Below, one piece after another: positions 37,261 through 46,602 of a stretch of 64,000 nt of DNA. Both the position numbers and the translations under genes were made by a program. Location: contig NZ_CP137920.1 of the NCBI RefSeq assembly GCF_033708015.1, positions 1,860,001-1,924,000 on the forward strand, in the 5' to 3' direction. Within the stretch, counting starts at the first letter, position 1, and each line of letters opens with the position of its first letter. Under the pieces are notes generated by a model that was not told the origin of the DNA, made no database searches, and saw only the letters and a list, made by a program, of their open reading frames with translations. Origin of the DNA: Proteus vulgaris (lineage in GTDB: Bacteria > Pseudomonadota > Gammaproteobacteria > Enterobacterales > Enterobacteriaceae).

Positions 37261-38472
37261 ATGGGGAACCAACCTAGCCACATCGATCACGTAAAACAAT
37301 TTAATCTTGGTACAGTCTTTCGATTGATTGATGAACATGGCCCCATTTCTCGTATTTCATTATCAAAAAAGGCAGAGCTTGCGCCGGCAAGTATTACTAA
37401 GATCACGCGAGAATTAGTTGAAGCGCACCTTATCCATGAAACAGAGTTCCCAGATGTAGGATTTCGTGGCAGACCTGCTGTTGGATTAAAATTAGAAAGC
37501 CAAGGCTGGCAATTTCTCTGTATTCGGGTCAATAAAGGTAGTTTGCTTTTTAGTTTAAGAGAATTAGACAGCAAACTGGTTACTGAAGATACGTTCGATT
37601 TTCCCAAAGAATACAGTGATGAGTTTCTTAATCACTTTTTAGCTGCAATTGATAAATTCTTCGAGCGTTATCAATCTCATGTTGAAAGATTGACGGCAAT
37701 TAGTATTACAATAAATGCTATTGTTGATCCCATTAGTGGCGTTATTTATAGCTCACCTTATTATGATATTAAAGATATTCCACTTGCCGATAAACTCCAT
37801 GAAAAAACAGGGGTTTCTGTATTTTTACAACATAGTGTAACCGCATGGACAATGGCCGAGTCTTTATATGGTGCGGCAAAAAATACGTCAGATGTTCTGC
37901 AAATTGTTATTGATGATATTGTGGGTGCTGGCGTGATAAATAACGGAAAAACGTTACATTCTAACAGTCATAGCGCCATTGAAATCGGACACACAAAAGT
38001 TATCGATTCTCAAAATAACTGTTATTGCGGGGCAAAAGGGTGTTTAGAAACAGAAATTGCGATTCCTCAATTAATTAAGAAAGCTCAATTATTAGCTAAA
38101 GAAGATCCCACTTCGTTGCTAAACAAATATCCAATTACCGTTGAAACATTGTGTGATGCGATATTGGTTGGCGATAAGCCAGCGCTTGAAATTGTTAATT
38201 TAGTCGCTCAGCGATTAGGTTTTATTTTGGCAGTCATGATTAATATCTTTAATCCGCAAAAAATATTAATTGGTTCACCGCTTTGTCGGGCAAAATCCAT
38301 TTTTTTCCCTTTGCTTTTGAAACAAGTTCAACACCATGTCATGCCACGTTATGCTCAGTCTTTAATTATTGAAGAAACTGAATTAAGAAACAAAGGAACA
38401 CTGCCTGCGGCTTCGCTCGTAAAAGAAGCCCTCTACAATGGCTCTTTATTAATTGAGTTGATGCAAGGCTAG
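37261..38472 (+). CDS. mlc: ROK-family repressor Mlc
   Basis: 403 aa. N-terminal winged helix (about 20-75, GPISRISLSKKAELAPASITKITREL) binds DNA; the ROK domain follows with the zinc motif CYCGAKGCLETE. Mlc represses ptsG, manXYZ, malT and related sugar uptake genes and is sequestered by unphosphorylated EIICB-Glc. Order ynfL-mlc-bioD2 is as in E. coli. Confidence 0.95.
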   Translation: MGNQPSHIDHVKQFNLGTVFRLIDEHGPISRISLSKKAELAPASITKITRELVEAHLIHETEFPDVGFRGRPAVGLKLESQGWQFLCIRVNKGSLLFSLRELDSKLVTEDTFDFPKEYSDEFLNHFLAAIDKFFERYQSHVERLTAISITINAIVDPISGVIYSSPYYDIKDIPLADKLHEKTGVSVFLQHSVTAWTMAESLYGAAKNTSDVLQIVIDDIVGAGVINNGKTLHSNSHSAIEIGHTKVIDSQNNCYCGAKGCLETEIAIPQLIKKAQLLAKEDPTSLLNKYPITVETLCDAILVGDKPALEIVNLVAQRLGFILAVMINIFNPQKILIGSPLCRAKSIFFPLLLKQVQHHVMPRYAQSLIIEETELRNKGTLPAASLVKEALYNGSLLIELMQG

Positions 38473-38739
38473 AGAAAGACTTAGTCTTATCTAAAATATT
38501 TTTAATTTGAATATGCATGATCATCAAAGATTGATACGCACTAAATTAAGTAAAAAAACCGTAACAAAAGTGTTTTTCAAGCGTAAATGCGTCAATTGAT
38601 CATTAACGAATTCTCTATTTTTGACCAATTAACTAAAAAATTGAGCTATCTCAAGCCACCAGAAACAGTGTTACCCTAAACTCTAATCTCTGTCATTTTT
38701 TATGAACCTGATTTATCTGTCATAACGGAAGTAAATTAT

Positions 38740-39411
38740 ATGTTAACACGCTTTTTTGTTACGGGGACAGATACCAACGTGGGTAAAACTGTTGTAACCC
38801 GAGCACTTCTTCAGTCATTAAATCGTGGCGGGTCAACGGCAGTGGGTTATAAGCCTATTGCAACAGAATTGCATGAAACGGTTGATGGTGAACGTAATCG
38901 TGATGCTATGATTATTCATAATTCATCGCCTGTTGAAGTTCGCTACGACGAAATTAATCCTATTTTGCTTGATAATTGTTATGTTAGCGAAAATGAAATT
39001 GATTTTAATAAAATTTCAAATGAGCTCAATAATTTAAGTAAAAAAGCAGAGTGTGTTGTTATCGAGGGGAATGGTGGTTGGCGTTATCTGCTCGATGATA
39101 ATACCTTTTATTCTGATTGGGTGGTAAAAGAACAAATCCCAGTTGTTTTGGTTGTTGGTATTCAACCAGGCTGTGTTAATCACTCAATATTAACGGCGCA
39201 ATCTATTATTAACGATGGTGTAAAATTAGTAGGTTGGGTTGCGAACAGAATAAACCCAGGATTACCTTATTACGCGAAAATTGTGGAAAGGCTGTCTCAG
39301 CATATTCCTGCACCGCTGATTGGCGAAATCCCGTATTTATTACGTCCTGAAGAACGTGATCTCTCTTGTTACCTCGATTTAAGTCAGTTAGAAATCCCTG
39401 TACCTGCTTAA
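38740..39411 (+). CDS. bioD2: Dethiobiotin synthetase paralogue BioD2 (YnfK)
   Basis: 223 aa. P-loop TGTDTNVGKT binds ATP; VIEGNGGWRYLL is the second conserved block (GAGG type in BioD). It closes the ureido ring of dethiobiotin from DAPA, CO2 and ATP, or a related ATP-dependent carboxylation. Position after mlc identifies the ynfK orthologue rather than the bio operon copy; no other biotin gene is nearby. No clear promoter seen in the 267-bp gap upstream. Confidence 0.92.
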   Translation: MLTRFFVTGTDTNVGKTVVTRALLQSLNRGGSTAVGYKPIATELHETVDGERNRDAMIIHNSSPVEVRYDEINPILLDNCYVSENEIDFNKISNELNNLSKKAECVVIEGNGGWRYLLDDNTFYSDWVVKEQIPVVLVVGIQPGCVNHSILTAQSIINDGVKLVGWVANRINPGLPYYAKIVERLSQHIPAPLIGEIPYLLRPEERDLSCYLDLSQLEIPVPA

Positions 39412-39655
39412 GAGAGAATATAAAGAAGTTAAGTAACGAAGTGGATTGCTATCTGTTTTTAAACGATACCAAACTTGTTACTTTTAAACGCCTGATGAGT
39501 AAATTCATTGGGTGTTTTTATTTTTTCAGTTTTAGCCTCAAGTATAACTAATGATAAAAATAGCACAAAAAATTAGGGCTAAATAAGATAGATAGAATGC
39601 AATAAATAACATATTTTTAAACTAGAAGAGCCGTGATTGATAAATAATGGAAAAG
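39412..39655. other. Gap between bioD2 and ynfD
   Basis: Nothing recognised apart from the shared terminator at its right end (39656-39684). AT-rich. Confidence 0.4.
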
Positions 39656-39684
39656 AAAAGGGCGCTAATATTGCGCCCTTTTTT
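39656..39684. terminator. Bidirectional terminator between bioD2 and ynfD
   Basis: AAAAGGGCGC (39656-39665), 7-nt loop, GCGCCCTTTT (39673-39682) plus TT. T-rich on both strands. Confidence 0.92.
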
Positions 39685-39710
39685 GATGACATGATTTTAT
39701 CAACTATATA

Positions 39711-39947
39711 TTAATGACGAGTATAGATGATTTTCTTGCTATCATTTTCACAAGTTCCGACAACTTTGCCTTCTGTTTGTGCAACTTGGTCATTTTCAAC
39801 AACAGTTAAAGTAAAATTAGCGGCTGGCACACCATTATTAACAATTTTTTGTTGAATAGATTCAACGACTTCATCACAACCCGCGTTTGCGGCTAAAGGT
39901 GCAAACGCAACTAGTGTGGCCATTATTGCAAATACATATTTTTTCAT
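39711..39947 (-). CDS. ynfD: DUF1161 periplasmic protein YnfD
   Basis: 78 aa with a signal peptide (residues 1-22, cut at ANA/GC). The DUF1161 domain has CDEVVESIQQKIVNNGVPA and VGTCENDSKKIIY, with two cysteines likely disulfide-bonded. It is shorter than E. coli YnfD (about 101 aa), lacking its polar tail. Function unknown. AAGGAGAG lies close upstream. Confidence 0.9.
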   Translation of the reverse strand: MKKYVFAIMATLVAFAPLAANAGCDEVVESIQQKIVNNGVPAANFTLTVVENDQVAQTEGKVVGTCENDSKKIIYTRH

Positions 39948-40001
39948 ATCATTCTCTCCTTGCTTTTATGGAGTAAAACATCACTGTTTTACACTATTTT
40001 C

Positions 40002-40358
40002 TTACGGGTTAATAGGGCGACCTGTATTACTGTCTAAACAACGACGAGTTTCTGGCTCCCAATATGCATAGATATTTGTGCTTTTTAGGCAAGCATCTCG
40101 CTCATCGATGGCTTTATCTATTTTATTAAATTCAATTTTTTCCCGCTGATTGATTTGGGTACGAAGTTCGCGTTTTTGATCCCAGTCTTCTTTCATTTGT
40201 CGAGCTTGTTCTTTATCTAAGACATTGTCATAGCCATTGCCATTAATGGTTACATTCGTTGAAGTGGCAACAGAAGAAAAAGAAGACACGGATAAACCAA
40301 GAAATAAGGAGAATACCATGGTTCTCATGACTTGTTTCTTAGTGAGCGTATTTATCAT
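40002..40358 (-). CDS. ynfB: DUF1283 periplasmic protein YnfB
   Basis: 118 aa with a signal peptide (about residues 1-31). The C-terminal part [21 protein letters not shown] closely resembles E. coli YnfB; two cysteines (DACLKS and RRCLDS) may pair. AAAGGA lies 8 bp before the ATG at 40358. Function unknown. It stands 54 bp upstream of ynfD on the same strand. Confidence 0.9.
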   Translation of the reverse strand: MINTLTKKQVMRTMVFSLFLGLSVSSFSSVATSTNVTINGNGYDNVLDKEQARQMKEDWDQKRELRTQINQREKIEFNKIDKAIDERDACLKSTNIYAYWEPETRRCLDSNTGRPINP

Positions 40359-40458
40359 GGTTGCTATCCTTTAAAGTTATGTCGCTATTGCTATCAATGG
40401 CTATTATATCTTAACAATTATAGCTGATACCTTAATAAAAAATGTGTTTTCAGTGCGT

Positions 40459-41208
40459 TTAGTTTTGACGATGAACACTTAACCCTGCAAATGACTGACT
40501 TACAGGCATCATTTCTAAGGTGTTGATATTGACATGAGCAGGTAATGTTGCTGTCCAATATACCGCCTCTGCCACATCTTCAGGTGTTAACGCATTTGCA
40601 TTAGCATAAGTTTGCTCAACTTTATCACTATCACCTTTAAAACGAACCAATGAAAATTCTGTACCACCAACAAGACCCGGTTCAATGTCGGTCACGCGGA
40701 CTTTTTTACCTTGGAGATCGGCCCGTAACCCTAAACTAAATTGCTTAACAAACGCTTTAGTTGCACCATAAACGTTACCGCCCATATAAGGCCAAGAAGC
40801 TGCTGTTGAGCTGATATTAATAATATGGCCTTTATTTCGTTCAACCATAAAAGGAAGGATAGCGCGGGTGATATGAACCAGACCTTTATTATTTGTCTCG
40901 ATCATCGTATCCCAGTCATCAAGGTCGGCTTTATCGGCGGTGTTTAAACCTAGCGCTAAGCCTGCATTATTGACTAATACATCAATTTCACGCCATTTCT
41001 CAGGTAATTGTGTGTAAATTTCACTGACTGCTTTTTTATCTGTCACATCTAACTGAAGTGGATAAAATTGCTCACCTAGCTCTTTATGTAAATTATTAAG
41101 TTTATCTAAACGACGAGCAGTGCCAATAACTTTGTGTCCATGACTGATAAAATGACGAGCGATGGCTTCACCAAAGCCAGCGGAAGCACCCGTGATAAAA
41201 ATAATCAT
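40459..41208 (-). CDS. ydfG: NADP-dependent 3-hydroxy acid dehydrogenase YdfG
   Basis: 249 aa short-chain dehydrogenase. Cofactor motif TGASAGFGEA, NNAG, catalytic S (ISSTAAS) and YGATK (Y and K). The end INTLEMMPVSQSFAGLSVHRQ matches E. coli YdfG, which oxidises serine, allo-threonine and 3-hydroxy acids and reduces malonic semialdehyde. Single gene. Confidence 0.95.
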   Translation of the reverse strand: MIIFITGASAGFGEAIARHFISHGHKVIGTARRLDKLNNLHKELGEQFYPLQLDVTDKKAVSEIYTQLPEKWREIDVLVNNAGLALGLNTADKADLDDWDTMIETNNKGLVHITRAILPFMVERNKGHIINISSTAASWPYMGGNVYGATKAFVKQFSLGLRADLQGKKVRVTDIEPGLVGGTEFSLVRFKGDSDKVEQTYANANALTPEDVAEAVYWTATLPAHVNINTLEMMPVSQSFAGLSVHRQN

Positions 41209-41432
41209 TTAATTCCCCTCGATAGTTATAATAATTAAAAGTAAAAGGCCATCACTAGAAAGAGTCAAGTTTAAAACTCGGCTTTGTGATAAATCAGGCT
41301 AAAAATAAGCTTCTTTGCTTATATGAAAGATTTTTATCTTTAATCGTAACCTGTATTTTGGTTTTTTAACTGAGCGAAAAAGAGGTGGCTATTACATTGG
41401 TTGCTTATTAAAAATAAGAGGTAAACTTGGCA

Positions 41433-41630
41433 TCACGGTAAAATGAATAAACTAAGTAAGAACATGATGATAATAATGATGATGCTACCAATGACAGCAG
41501 TAACCAGTGTAGGTGATAAAAGAAAGCAGAAGAAACACAAAATAAAAGTCACCACGATATGAATTAAATCGCTAAACGACTTATATAAAGCCAAGATGAT
41601 TTTTTTTAGAAAGATAAACGGGTTGTCCAT
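41433..41630 (-). CDS. Possible small membrane protein
   Basis: 65 aa from ATG 41630 (a TTG at 41639 would add three residues). Two hydrophobic segments, about 20-40 and 43-64, with a run of isoleucines. The ribosome site is weak (GTGTGG). No family recognised; it could be a chance frame in AT-rich DNA. Confidence 0.35.
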   Translation of the reverse strand: MDNPFIFLKKIILALYKSFSDLIHIVVTFILCFFCFLLSPTLVTAVIGSIIIIIIMFLLSLFILP

Positions 41631-41672
41631 GCCACACAAAAATAAATGCAGATTATCTTAATGCAACATGTT

Positions 41673-41707
41673 ACTAGACTGAGCAAAAAATATAAACTCA
41701 GTCTAGT
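41673..41707 (-). terminator. Hairpin after osmB
   Basis: ACTAGACTGAG (41673-41683) and CTCAGTCTAGT (41697-41707) form a perfect 11-bp stem with a 13-nt loop, 19 bp after the osmB stop. The T-run is poor, so terminator function is likely but not certain. Confidence 0.6.
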
Positions 41708-41725
41708 AGAATAGAAAAAGGACGG

Positions 41726-41947
41726 TTATTTTTTACCGACTTGATGGCCAATAACGCCACCTAAGACACCACCACCAATAGTGCCCAATGCACTACCATC
41801 TGTTAAAATAGCACCACCGATAGCACCTGCACCGGCACCAATTGCTGTATTACGATCGCGTTTTGTCATGCTAGAACAACCCGCAAGTGAAAAAAGCAGA
41901 ACAGAAGCGACGCACAGTGTTCCAATCTTTTTTAACGTGATATTCAT
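41726..41947 (-). CDS. osmB: Osmotically inducible lipoprotein OsmB
   Basis: 73 aa from ATG 41947 (nine codons upstream in frame are unlikely). Lipobox LAGC at about 20-23 followed by SS, an outer-membrane sorting signal. The glycine-zipper region TAIGAGAGAIGGAILTDGS and end GGVIGHQVGK match E. coli OsmB closely. In E. coli it follows yciH; here it has moved about 28 kb. Confidence 0.93.
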   Translation of the reverse strand: MNITLKKIGTLCVASVLLFSLAGCSSMTKRDRNTAIGAGAGAIGGAILTDGSALGTIGGGVLGGVIGHQVGKK

Positions 41948-42170
41948 TTTTATAAACTCCGATATAAAGGACAATATAAAAATAAACCTCTCGTATTTAT
42001 ACTGGGATCGGAATATTCGGGAACAACAGAGAGAAAACTCTTAAAATAGGTGAACTCCCATAAAATACATTTTAAATGCACTATGGGAACATGACTAAAT
42101 AGATAAAGAGTGCGAAATGCATTAAGGGTTTGTGCTTTTAATGGTGTCTCATTATCAAAGAATAATTAGG

Positions 42171-42198
42171 CATTAACCCACGACGATGTGGGTTAATG
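42171..42198. terminator. Hairpin after dhaT
   Basis: CATTAACCCAC (42171-42181) and GTGGGTTAATG (42188-42198), 6-nt loop. The minus-strand T-run is weak; ATTTTT follows on the plus strand. Confidence 0.6.
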
Positions 42199-42222
42199 AT
42201 TTTTAGTGCTTTGTTTGAAAAA

Positions 42223-43386
42223 TTAGAAGGCTTGACGGAAAACTTCGATGATCTCTTTTTCATTACCTTTTCGAGGGTTAGAGAAGGCATTACCGTCTTT
42301 AAGTGCCATTTCTGCCATATATGGGAAATCAGATTCTTTCACACCTAATTCGCATAAATGTTGAGGAATACCAATATCCGCAGAGAGGCGAGCGATAGCG
42401 GTAATAGCACGTTCCGCTGCATCCATCACGGATAATCCTGTAATATTTTCACCCATAAATTCAGCAATATCTGCAAATTTTTCTGGGTTAGCAATCAGGT
42501 TATAACGCAGTACATGTGGTAATAGCACCGCATTAGCGACACCATGAGGCATATCATATAAACCACCTAGTTGGTGAGCCATCGCATGTACGTAACCAAG
42601 ATTAGCGTTATTAAATGCCATTCCAGCTAAAAGTGAAGCATAAGCCATATTTTCACGCGCTTTCAGGTTTGTTCCCAAAGCTACGGCTTGACGCAAGTTA
42701 CGAGAAATTAAACGAATTGCTTGAATAGCTGAGGCATCAGTGACAGGGTTAGCATCTTTAGAAATATAAGCTTCAACAGCGTGAGTTAACGCATCCATGC
42801 CCGTTGCGGCGGTGAGTCCAGCGGGTTTGCCAATCATTAACAGAGGATCGTTAATAGAAACAGAAGGGAGGTTACGCCAGCTTACAATAACAAATTTAAC
42901 TTTAGTTTTTGTATTGGTCAGCACGCAGTGGCGAGTAACTTCACTTGCTGTACCCGCGGTGGTATTCACAGCAATAATGGGTGGGAGTGGATTTGTTAGA
43001 GTTTCAATACCTGCATAATTGTAAAGATCACCTTCATGGGTGGCAGCAATACCGATACCTTTACCACAGTCGTGAGGACTACCACCTCCTACGGTAATTA
43101 TCATGTCACATTGTTCTTTACGGAACATTGCAAGACCTTCAAGAACATTAGTATCTTTTGGATTAGGTTCAGTACCATCAAATACAGCAACATCGATACC
43201 CGCTTCCTTTAGATAATGGATAGTTTGATCTACGGCACCATCTTTTATTGCTCGTAGACCTTTATCCGTTACTAGCAGGGCTTTTTTACCGCCTAATAAT
43301 TTGCAACGTTCACCGACAACGGAAATAGCACCTGGACCAAAAAAGTTAACATTCGGTACCAAGTAATCAAACATACGATAGCTCAT
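42223..43386 (-). CDS. dhaT: 1,3-propanediol dehydrogenase (iron-containing ADH), orphan
   Basis: 387 aa, the exact length of Klebsiella DhaT and, from memory, very similar across its whole length (MSYRMFDYLVPNVNFFGPGA to FRQAF). Iron ligands lie in GMDALTHAVEAY (Asp, His), VHAMAHQLGG and DMPHGVANA (His). GGGSPHD and TTAGTASEVT bind NADH. It reduces 3-hydroxypropionaldehyde to 1,3-propanediol in glycerol fermentation. None of the other dha genes is in the window. RBS AAGG lies close upstream. Single gene. Confidence 0.92.
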   Translation of the reverse strand: MSYRMFDYLVPNVNFFGPGAISVVGERCKLLGGKKALLVTDKGLRAIKDGAVDQTIHYLKEAGIDVAVFDGTEPNPKDTNVLEGLAMFRKEQCDMIITVGGGSPHDCGKGIGIAATHEGDLYNYAGIETLTNPLPPIIAVNTTAGTASEVTRHCVLTNTKTKVKFVIVSWRNLPSVSINDPLLMIGKPAGLTAATGMDALTHAVEAYISKDANPVTDASAIQAIRLISRNLRQAVALGTNLKARENMAYASLLAGMAFNNANLGYVHAMAHQLGGLYDMPHGVANAVLLPHVLRYNLIANPEKFADIAEFMGENITGLSVMDAAERAITAIARLSADIGIPQHLCELGVKESDFPYMAEMALKDGNAFSNPRKGNEKEIIEVFRQAF

Positions 43387-43577
43387 GATAAACCTTCCAA
43401 TATCAGATTATTATTCAGATAAATTAAAGTATTAGTGCATTCTCACCCCATTGGTTATTAAGTCAAGAGCGATGACTCATCAGTGTGATGAATCGATTCA
43501 TTTAACTTTGGTTCATTTGATATAAGTCAACAGGATATGCATATTTAAAGGCGGATTAACTCAAAACAACGATTTAA

Positions 43578-43617
43578 ACATATTCGATTTGACAGATATG
43601 TATTCCAAGTGTACGTT
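43578..43617 (+). promoter_or_regulatory. arsR promoter with overlapping palindrome
   Basis: TTGACA (43589-43594), 17-bp spacer, TACGTT (43612-43617). The interrupted palindrome ACATAT/ATATGT (43578-43601) covers the -35 box, a plausible ArsR operator. ACAGATATG inside it recurs at 44008-44016 before arsB. Confidence 0.55.
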
Positions 43618-43643
43618 AGAATTTCTTAAAGAAAGGAACAAAT

Positions 43644-43970
43644 ATGAAACCGTTGCAATTATTTAAGGTATTAAGTGATCAAACAAGGCTAGATATTGTG
43701 TTGCTACTTAAAGCATCGGGTGAATTATGTGTTTGTGATATCTATACAACTCTCAATTTATCTCAACCGAAAACGTCTCGCCACCTAGCTATGTTGAAGG
43801 AAAGCGGACTATTACTTGATTCTAAACATGGGAAATGGGTTCATTATCGTTTGTCTCCTACATTATTACCGTGGGTGAAAAATATTATTGAAGTCACCTA
43901 TGAGGCCGAGAAAAGTAAAATCGCAGAATTACTTCAATTTATTGAAAAAAAAGGATCGGTTAGTTGCTGA
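43644..43970 (+). CDS. arsR: ArsR-family arsenite-responsive repressor
   Basis: 108 aa. Winged helix with the metalloid-binding motif ELCVCDIY in the alpha-3 region (two cysteines) and QPKTSRHLAMLKESGLL as the recognition helix. It represses its operon until As(III) or Sb(III) binds. AAAGGA lies before the ATG. arsB follows after 83 bp. Confidence 0.95.
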   Translation: MKPLQLFKVLSDQTRLDIVLLLKASGELCVCDIYTTLNLSQPKTSRHLAMLKESGLLLDSKHGKWVHYRLSPTLLPWVKNIIEVTYEAEKSKIAELLQFIEKKGSVSC

Positions 43971-44007
43971 TCTGAATAAAAATTTTTATTGAAATATATA
44001 TGAAATA

Positions 44008-44034
44008 ACAGATATGACCTATCTGTATGATAGG
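44008..44034 (+). promoter_or_regulatory. Mutually exclusive hairpins before arsB
   Basis: ACAGATA/TATCTGT (44008-44026) and CCTATC/GATAGG (44018-44034) overlap, so only one can form. They lie 20-46 bp before the arsB ATG and could tune arsB translation or act as a second ArsR operator. Confidence 0.4.
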
Positions 44035-44053
44035 CCTTCTGTGAGAGGTTTTT

Positions 44054-45343
44054 ATGCTTATTGCTGTATTAATATTTGTTCTGACAATTACTTTTGTTAT
44101 TTGGCAACCTAAAGGTTTGGGGATCGGCTGGAGTGCAACAATTGGTGCATTAGCCGCACTATTACTAGGCGTTATTAGTCTTCAAGATATTCCAGTGGTT
44201 TGGAATATTGTATGGAATGCAACTGCTACCTTTGTGGCTGTCATTATCATTAGCTTGATCCTTGATGAAAGTGGTTTCTTCGAATGGGCTGCACTTCATG
44301 TCGCCAAATGGGGCGGTGGTAAAGGTCGCCTTTTATTTAGCTATATTATTCTGTTAGGTGCATCCGTTGCAGCTCTTTTTGCCAATGATGGCGCAGCGCT
44401 TATCTTAACTCCCATAGTGATTGCAATGTTGTTAGCTCTCGGGTTTAGCAAAGGTACAACATTAGCTTTTGTGATGGCGGCAGGATTTATTGCAGATACA
44501 GCAAGTTTGCCTTTAATTGTTTCAAATCTAGTTAATATCGTCTCTGCTGATTTCTTTAATATCGGATTTACGGAATATGCTTCAGTAATGATCCCTGTTG
44601 ATATCGCCGCTATTATCGCGACATTGATCATGTTACATTGGTTTTTCCGCAAAGATATTCCTCAACAATATGATATATCTAAATTAGCGATGCCTGCGAC
44701 AGTGATTAAAGATGTGAGAACATTTAAAGCAGGTTGGCTAGTATTGTTTCTTTTATTACTGGGTTTTTTCATACTAGAACCTTTGGGTATTCCAATTAGT
44801 GCCATTGCCGCTGTTGGTGCGGTAATTTTGTGGTTTATCGCGGCACAGGGAAAGACAATTAATACTCGGAAAGTTTTACGAGGTGCACCTTGGCAAATTG
44901 TGATTTTCTCCCTTGGTATGTATCTTGTTGTTTATGGATTACGTAACGCAGGCTTGACTCAATACTTATCGGAAGTTCTTGATTTTCTATCAAATAAAGG
45001 TGTATGGGTTGCAACACTAGGAACGGGATATATCACTGCATTCTTATCATCAATTATGAATAATATGCCCACTGTTCTTGTTGGAGCTTTATCTATTGAA
45101 GGTAGTAATGCCACTGGTTTAATTCAAGAAGCAATGATTTATGCCAATATCATTGGTGCAGATTTAGGACCCAAAATTACGCCAATAGGAAGTTTAGCAA
45201 CATTATTATGGTTGCATGTTTTGTCGCAAAAAAATATGACCATTACATGGGGCTATTACTTTAAAACGGGCATTATTATGACGATCCCTGTGCTAACAGT
45301 CACATTGGTTGCATTAGTGTTTAGGCTTACATTAATAAATTAG
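44054..45343 (+). CDS. arsB: Arsenite efflux membrane protein ArsB
   Basis: 429 aa, about twelve membrane segments. Conserved [36 protein letters not shown] and [19 protein letters not shown] match ArsB. It exports arsenite and antimonite using the proton gradient. No arsC or arsA follows; arsenate reduction would have to be encoded elsewhere. Ends before a strong shared terminator. Confidence 0.96.
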   Translation: MLIAVLIFVLTITFVIWQPKGLGIGWSATIGALAALLLGVISLQDIPVVWNIVWNATATFVAVIIISLILDESGFFEWAALHVAKWGGGKGRLLFSYIILLGASVAALFANDGAALILTPIVIAMLLALGFSKGTTLAFVMAAGFIADTASLPLIVSNLVNIVSADFFNIGFTEYASVMIPVDIAAIIATLIMLHWFFRKDIPQQYDISKLAMPATVIKDVRTFKAGWLVLFLLLLGFFILEPLGIPISAIAAVGAVILWFIAAQGKTINTRKVLRGAPWQIVIFSLGMYLVVYGLRNAGLTQYLSEVLDFLSNKGVWVATLGTGYITAFLSSIMNNMPTVLVGALSIEGSNATGLIQEAMIYANIIGADLGPKITPIGSLATLLWLHVLSQKNMTITWGYYFKTGIIMTIPVLTVTLVALVFRLTLIN

Positions 45344-45434
45344 TGATGATGATATGAGCAAAATTACACTTTATTTTATTGTAATTAAGCCAGTACTATT
45401 TGATTTAGAAAAAAGAAGGGCGGAAACGATAAAA

Positions 45435-45460
45435 TAAAACACCTGCAAGCAGGTGTTTTA
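45435..45460. terminator. Bidirectional terminator between arsB and roxA
   Basis: TAAAACACCTGC and GCAGGTGTTTTA with a 2-nt centre, giving a tight hairpin; T-rich on both strands, strongest for roxA. Confidence 0.9.
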
Positions 45461-45480
45461 TCAGATCCAGCAGATATCGC

Positions 45481-46602
45481 TTATTCTTCGAAGTACCAAT
45501 ATCCTTGATTGATAAATTCGGTTAATTCCGCAACAAAGGCTGGGTTCTTCAATGCTTCACCGAGTTCCTCTGCGCCAACCTCCGTAAACCGGCACAATGC
45601 ATCTGCTCCTTGTGTTTCTTTGGTCGCCCAACCCTCTGTATTTACAAAGAAATGGTCTCCGATGCGTAGGACGCGTAGTCCGCTTAGGCGGATCAATTTT
45701 TCACCGTCATTCAGCGCATTCAATATTTCTTCTGGTTGATAAGGCGGTTCTGAAGGTGCAATATCTAGCTCATGGCGCGGCGTCGTTGCAAAACGGCCTA
45801 ACCACTGTTCAAAATCATCAGGTTTATTGATCATTTCAATCATCATGGCACGTAGGCGTTCAACTTCATAAGTCTCCATTTTTCCTGCATTATCACGCAC
45901 TGTCAGGTTAGGATCGCCATAATTTATGCCCCCCAGATCTTGTTCCAGTGCATAGTCTGCAAAGCTACTCAGTAAATCACGGCCATTGGGTCCACGAAAA
46001 CCAACTGAATAGTTCATGGTATCTTCAAAGGTGAAACCATCGTGAGGAAACCCAGGTGGAATATACAAAATATCTCCTGGTGACATTTCCACATCAATAA
46101 TTGGCTCAAAGGGATCAACATGGAGTAAGGCGGGGTGCGGGCAGAACTGGCGCATAGGTAGGGCATCGCCCACGCGCCAGCGACGACGTCCCATACCTTG
46201 AATGATAAAAACATCATAGTTGTCAATATGTGGTCCGACACCACCACCAGGCACGGAATAGGAGATCATCAAGTCATCAAGACGCCATTCTGGTAACACT
46301 CGAAACGGTTTCACGAGTTCAGCCGCTGGCATATGCCAATGATTGACAGCCTGCACCAGCAGTGACCATCCTTCTTCGCCTAATTCGCTGAAGTCTTCAA
46401 ACGGGCCGTGACTTGCCTGCCATTTGTTGCCAGTCAGGCTGACAAGGCGGCTGTCAATTTCTGGTTCCATTGCCAAACCAGCCAGTTCATCTGGTGTGAT
46501 TGGGTCAACAAAATTAGGAAATGCATTTTTCAGTACAACAGGTTTTTTTTGCCAGTATTTTTCTAAAAATTCAGGCCAGTTAAGATTCAGTTTATTAACC
46601 AT
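45481..46602 (-). CDS. roxA: Ribosomal protein L16 arginine hydroxylase (RoxA/YcfD)
   Basis: 373 aa, same length as E. coli YcfD. JmjC-type Fe(II)/2-oxoglutarate oxygenase with iron ligands H125 and D127 (GPHIDNYD) and H187 (GFPHDG), followed by a dimerisation and winged-helix C-terminal part. It hydroxylates an arginine of ribosomal protein L16. E. coli carries it far from the terminus; here it is the last gene before dif. Confidence 0.95.
   Translation of the reverse strand: MVNKLNLNWPEFLEKYWQKKPVVLKNAFPNFVDPITPDELAGLAMEPEIDSRLVSLTGNKWQASHGPFEDFSELGEEGWSLLVQAVNHWHMPAAELVKPFRVLPEWRLDDLMISYSVPGGGVGPHIDNYDVFIIQGMGRRRWRVGDALPMRQFCPHPALLHVDPFEPIIDVEMSPGDILYIPPGFPHDGFTFEDTMNYSVGFRGPNGRDLLSSFADYALEQDLGGINYGDPNLTVRDNAGKMETYEVERLRAMMIEMINKPDDFEQWLGRFATTPRHELDIAPSEPPYQPEEILNALNDGEKLIRLSGLRVLRIGDHFFVNTEGWATKETQGADALCRFTEVGAEELGEALKNPAFVAELTEFINQGYWYFEE

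Noticed and set aside
38791-38798. GTTGTAAC Ter core inside bioD2
   Set aside because: Followed by CC instead of TAA and preceded by CT instead of AT; it encodes bioD2 residues just after the P-loop and would have the wrong polarity relative to dif.
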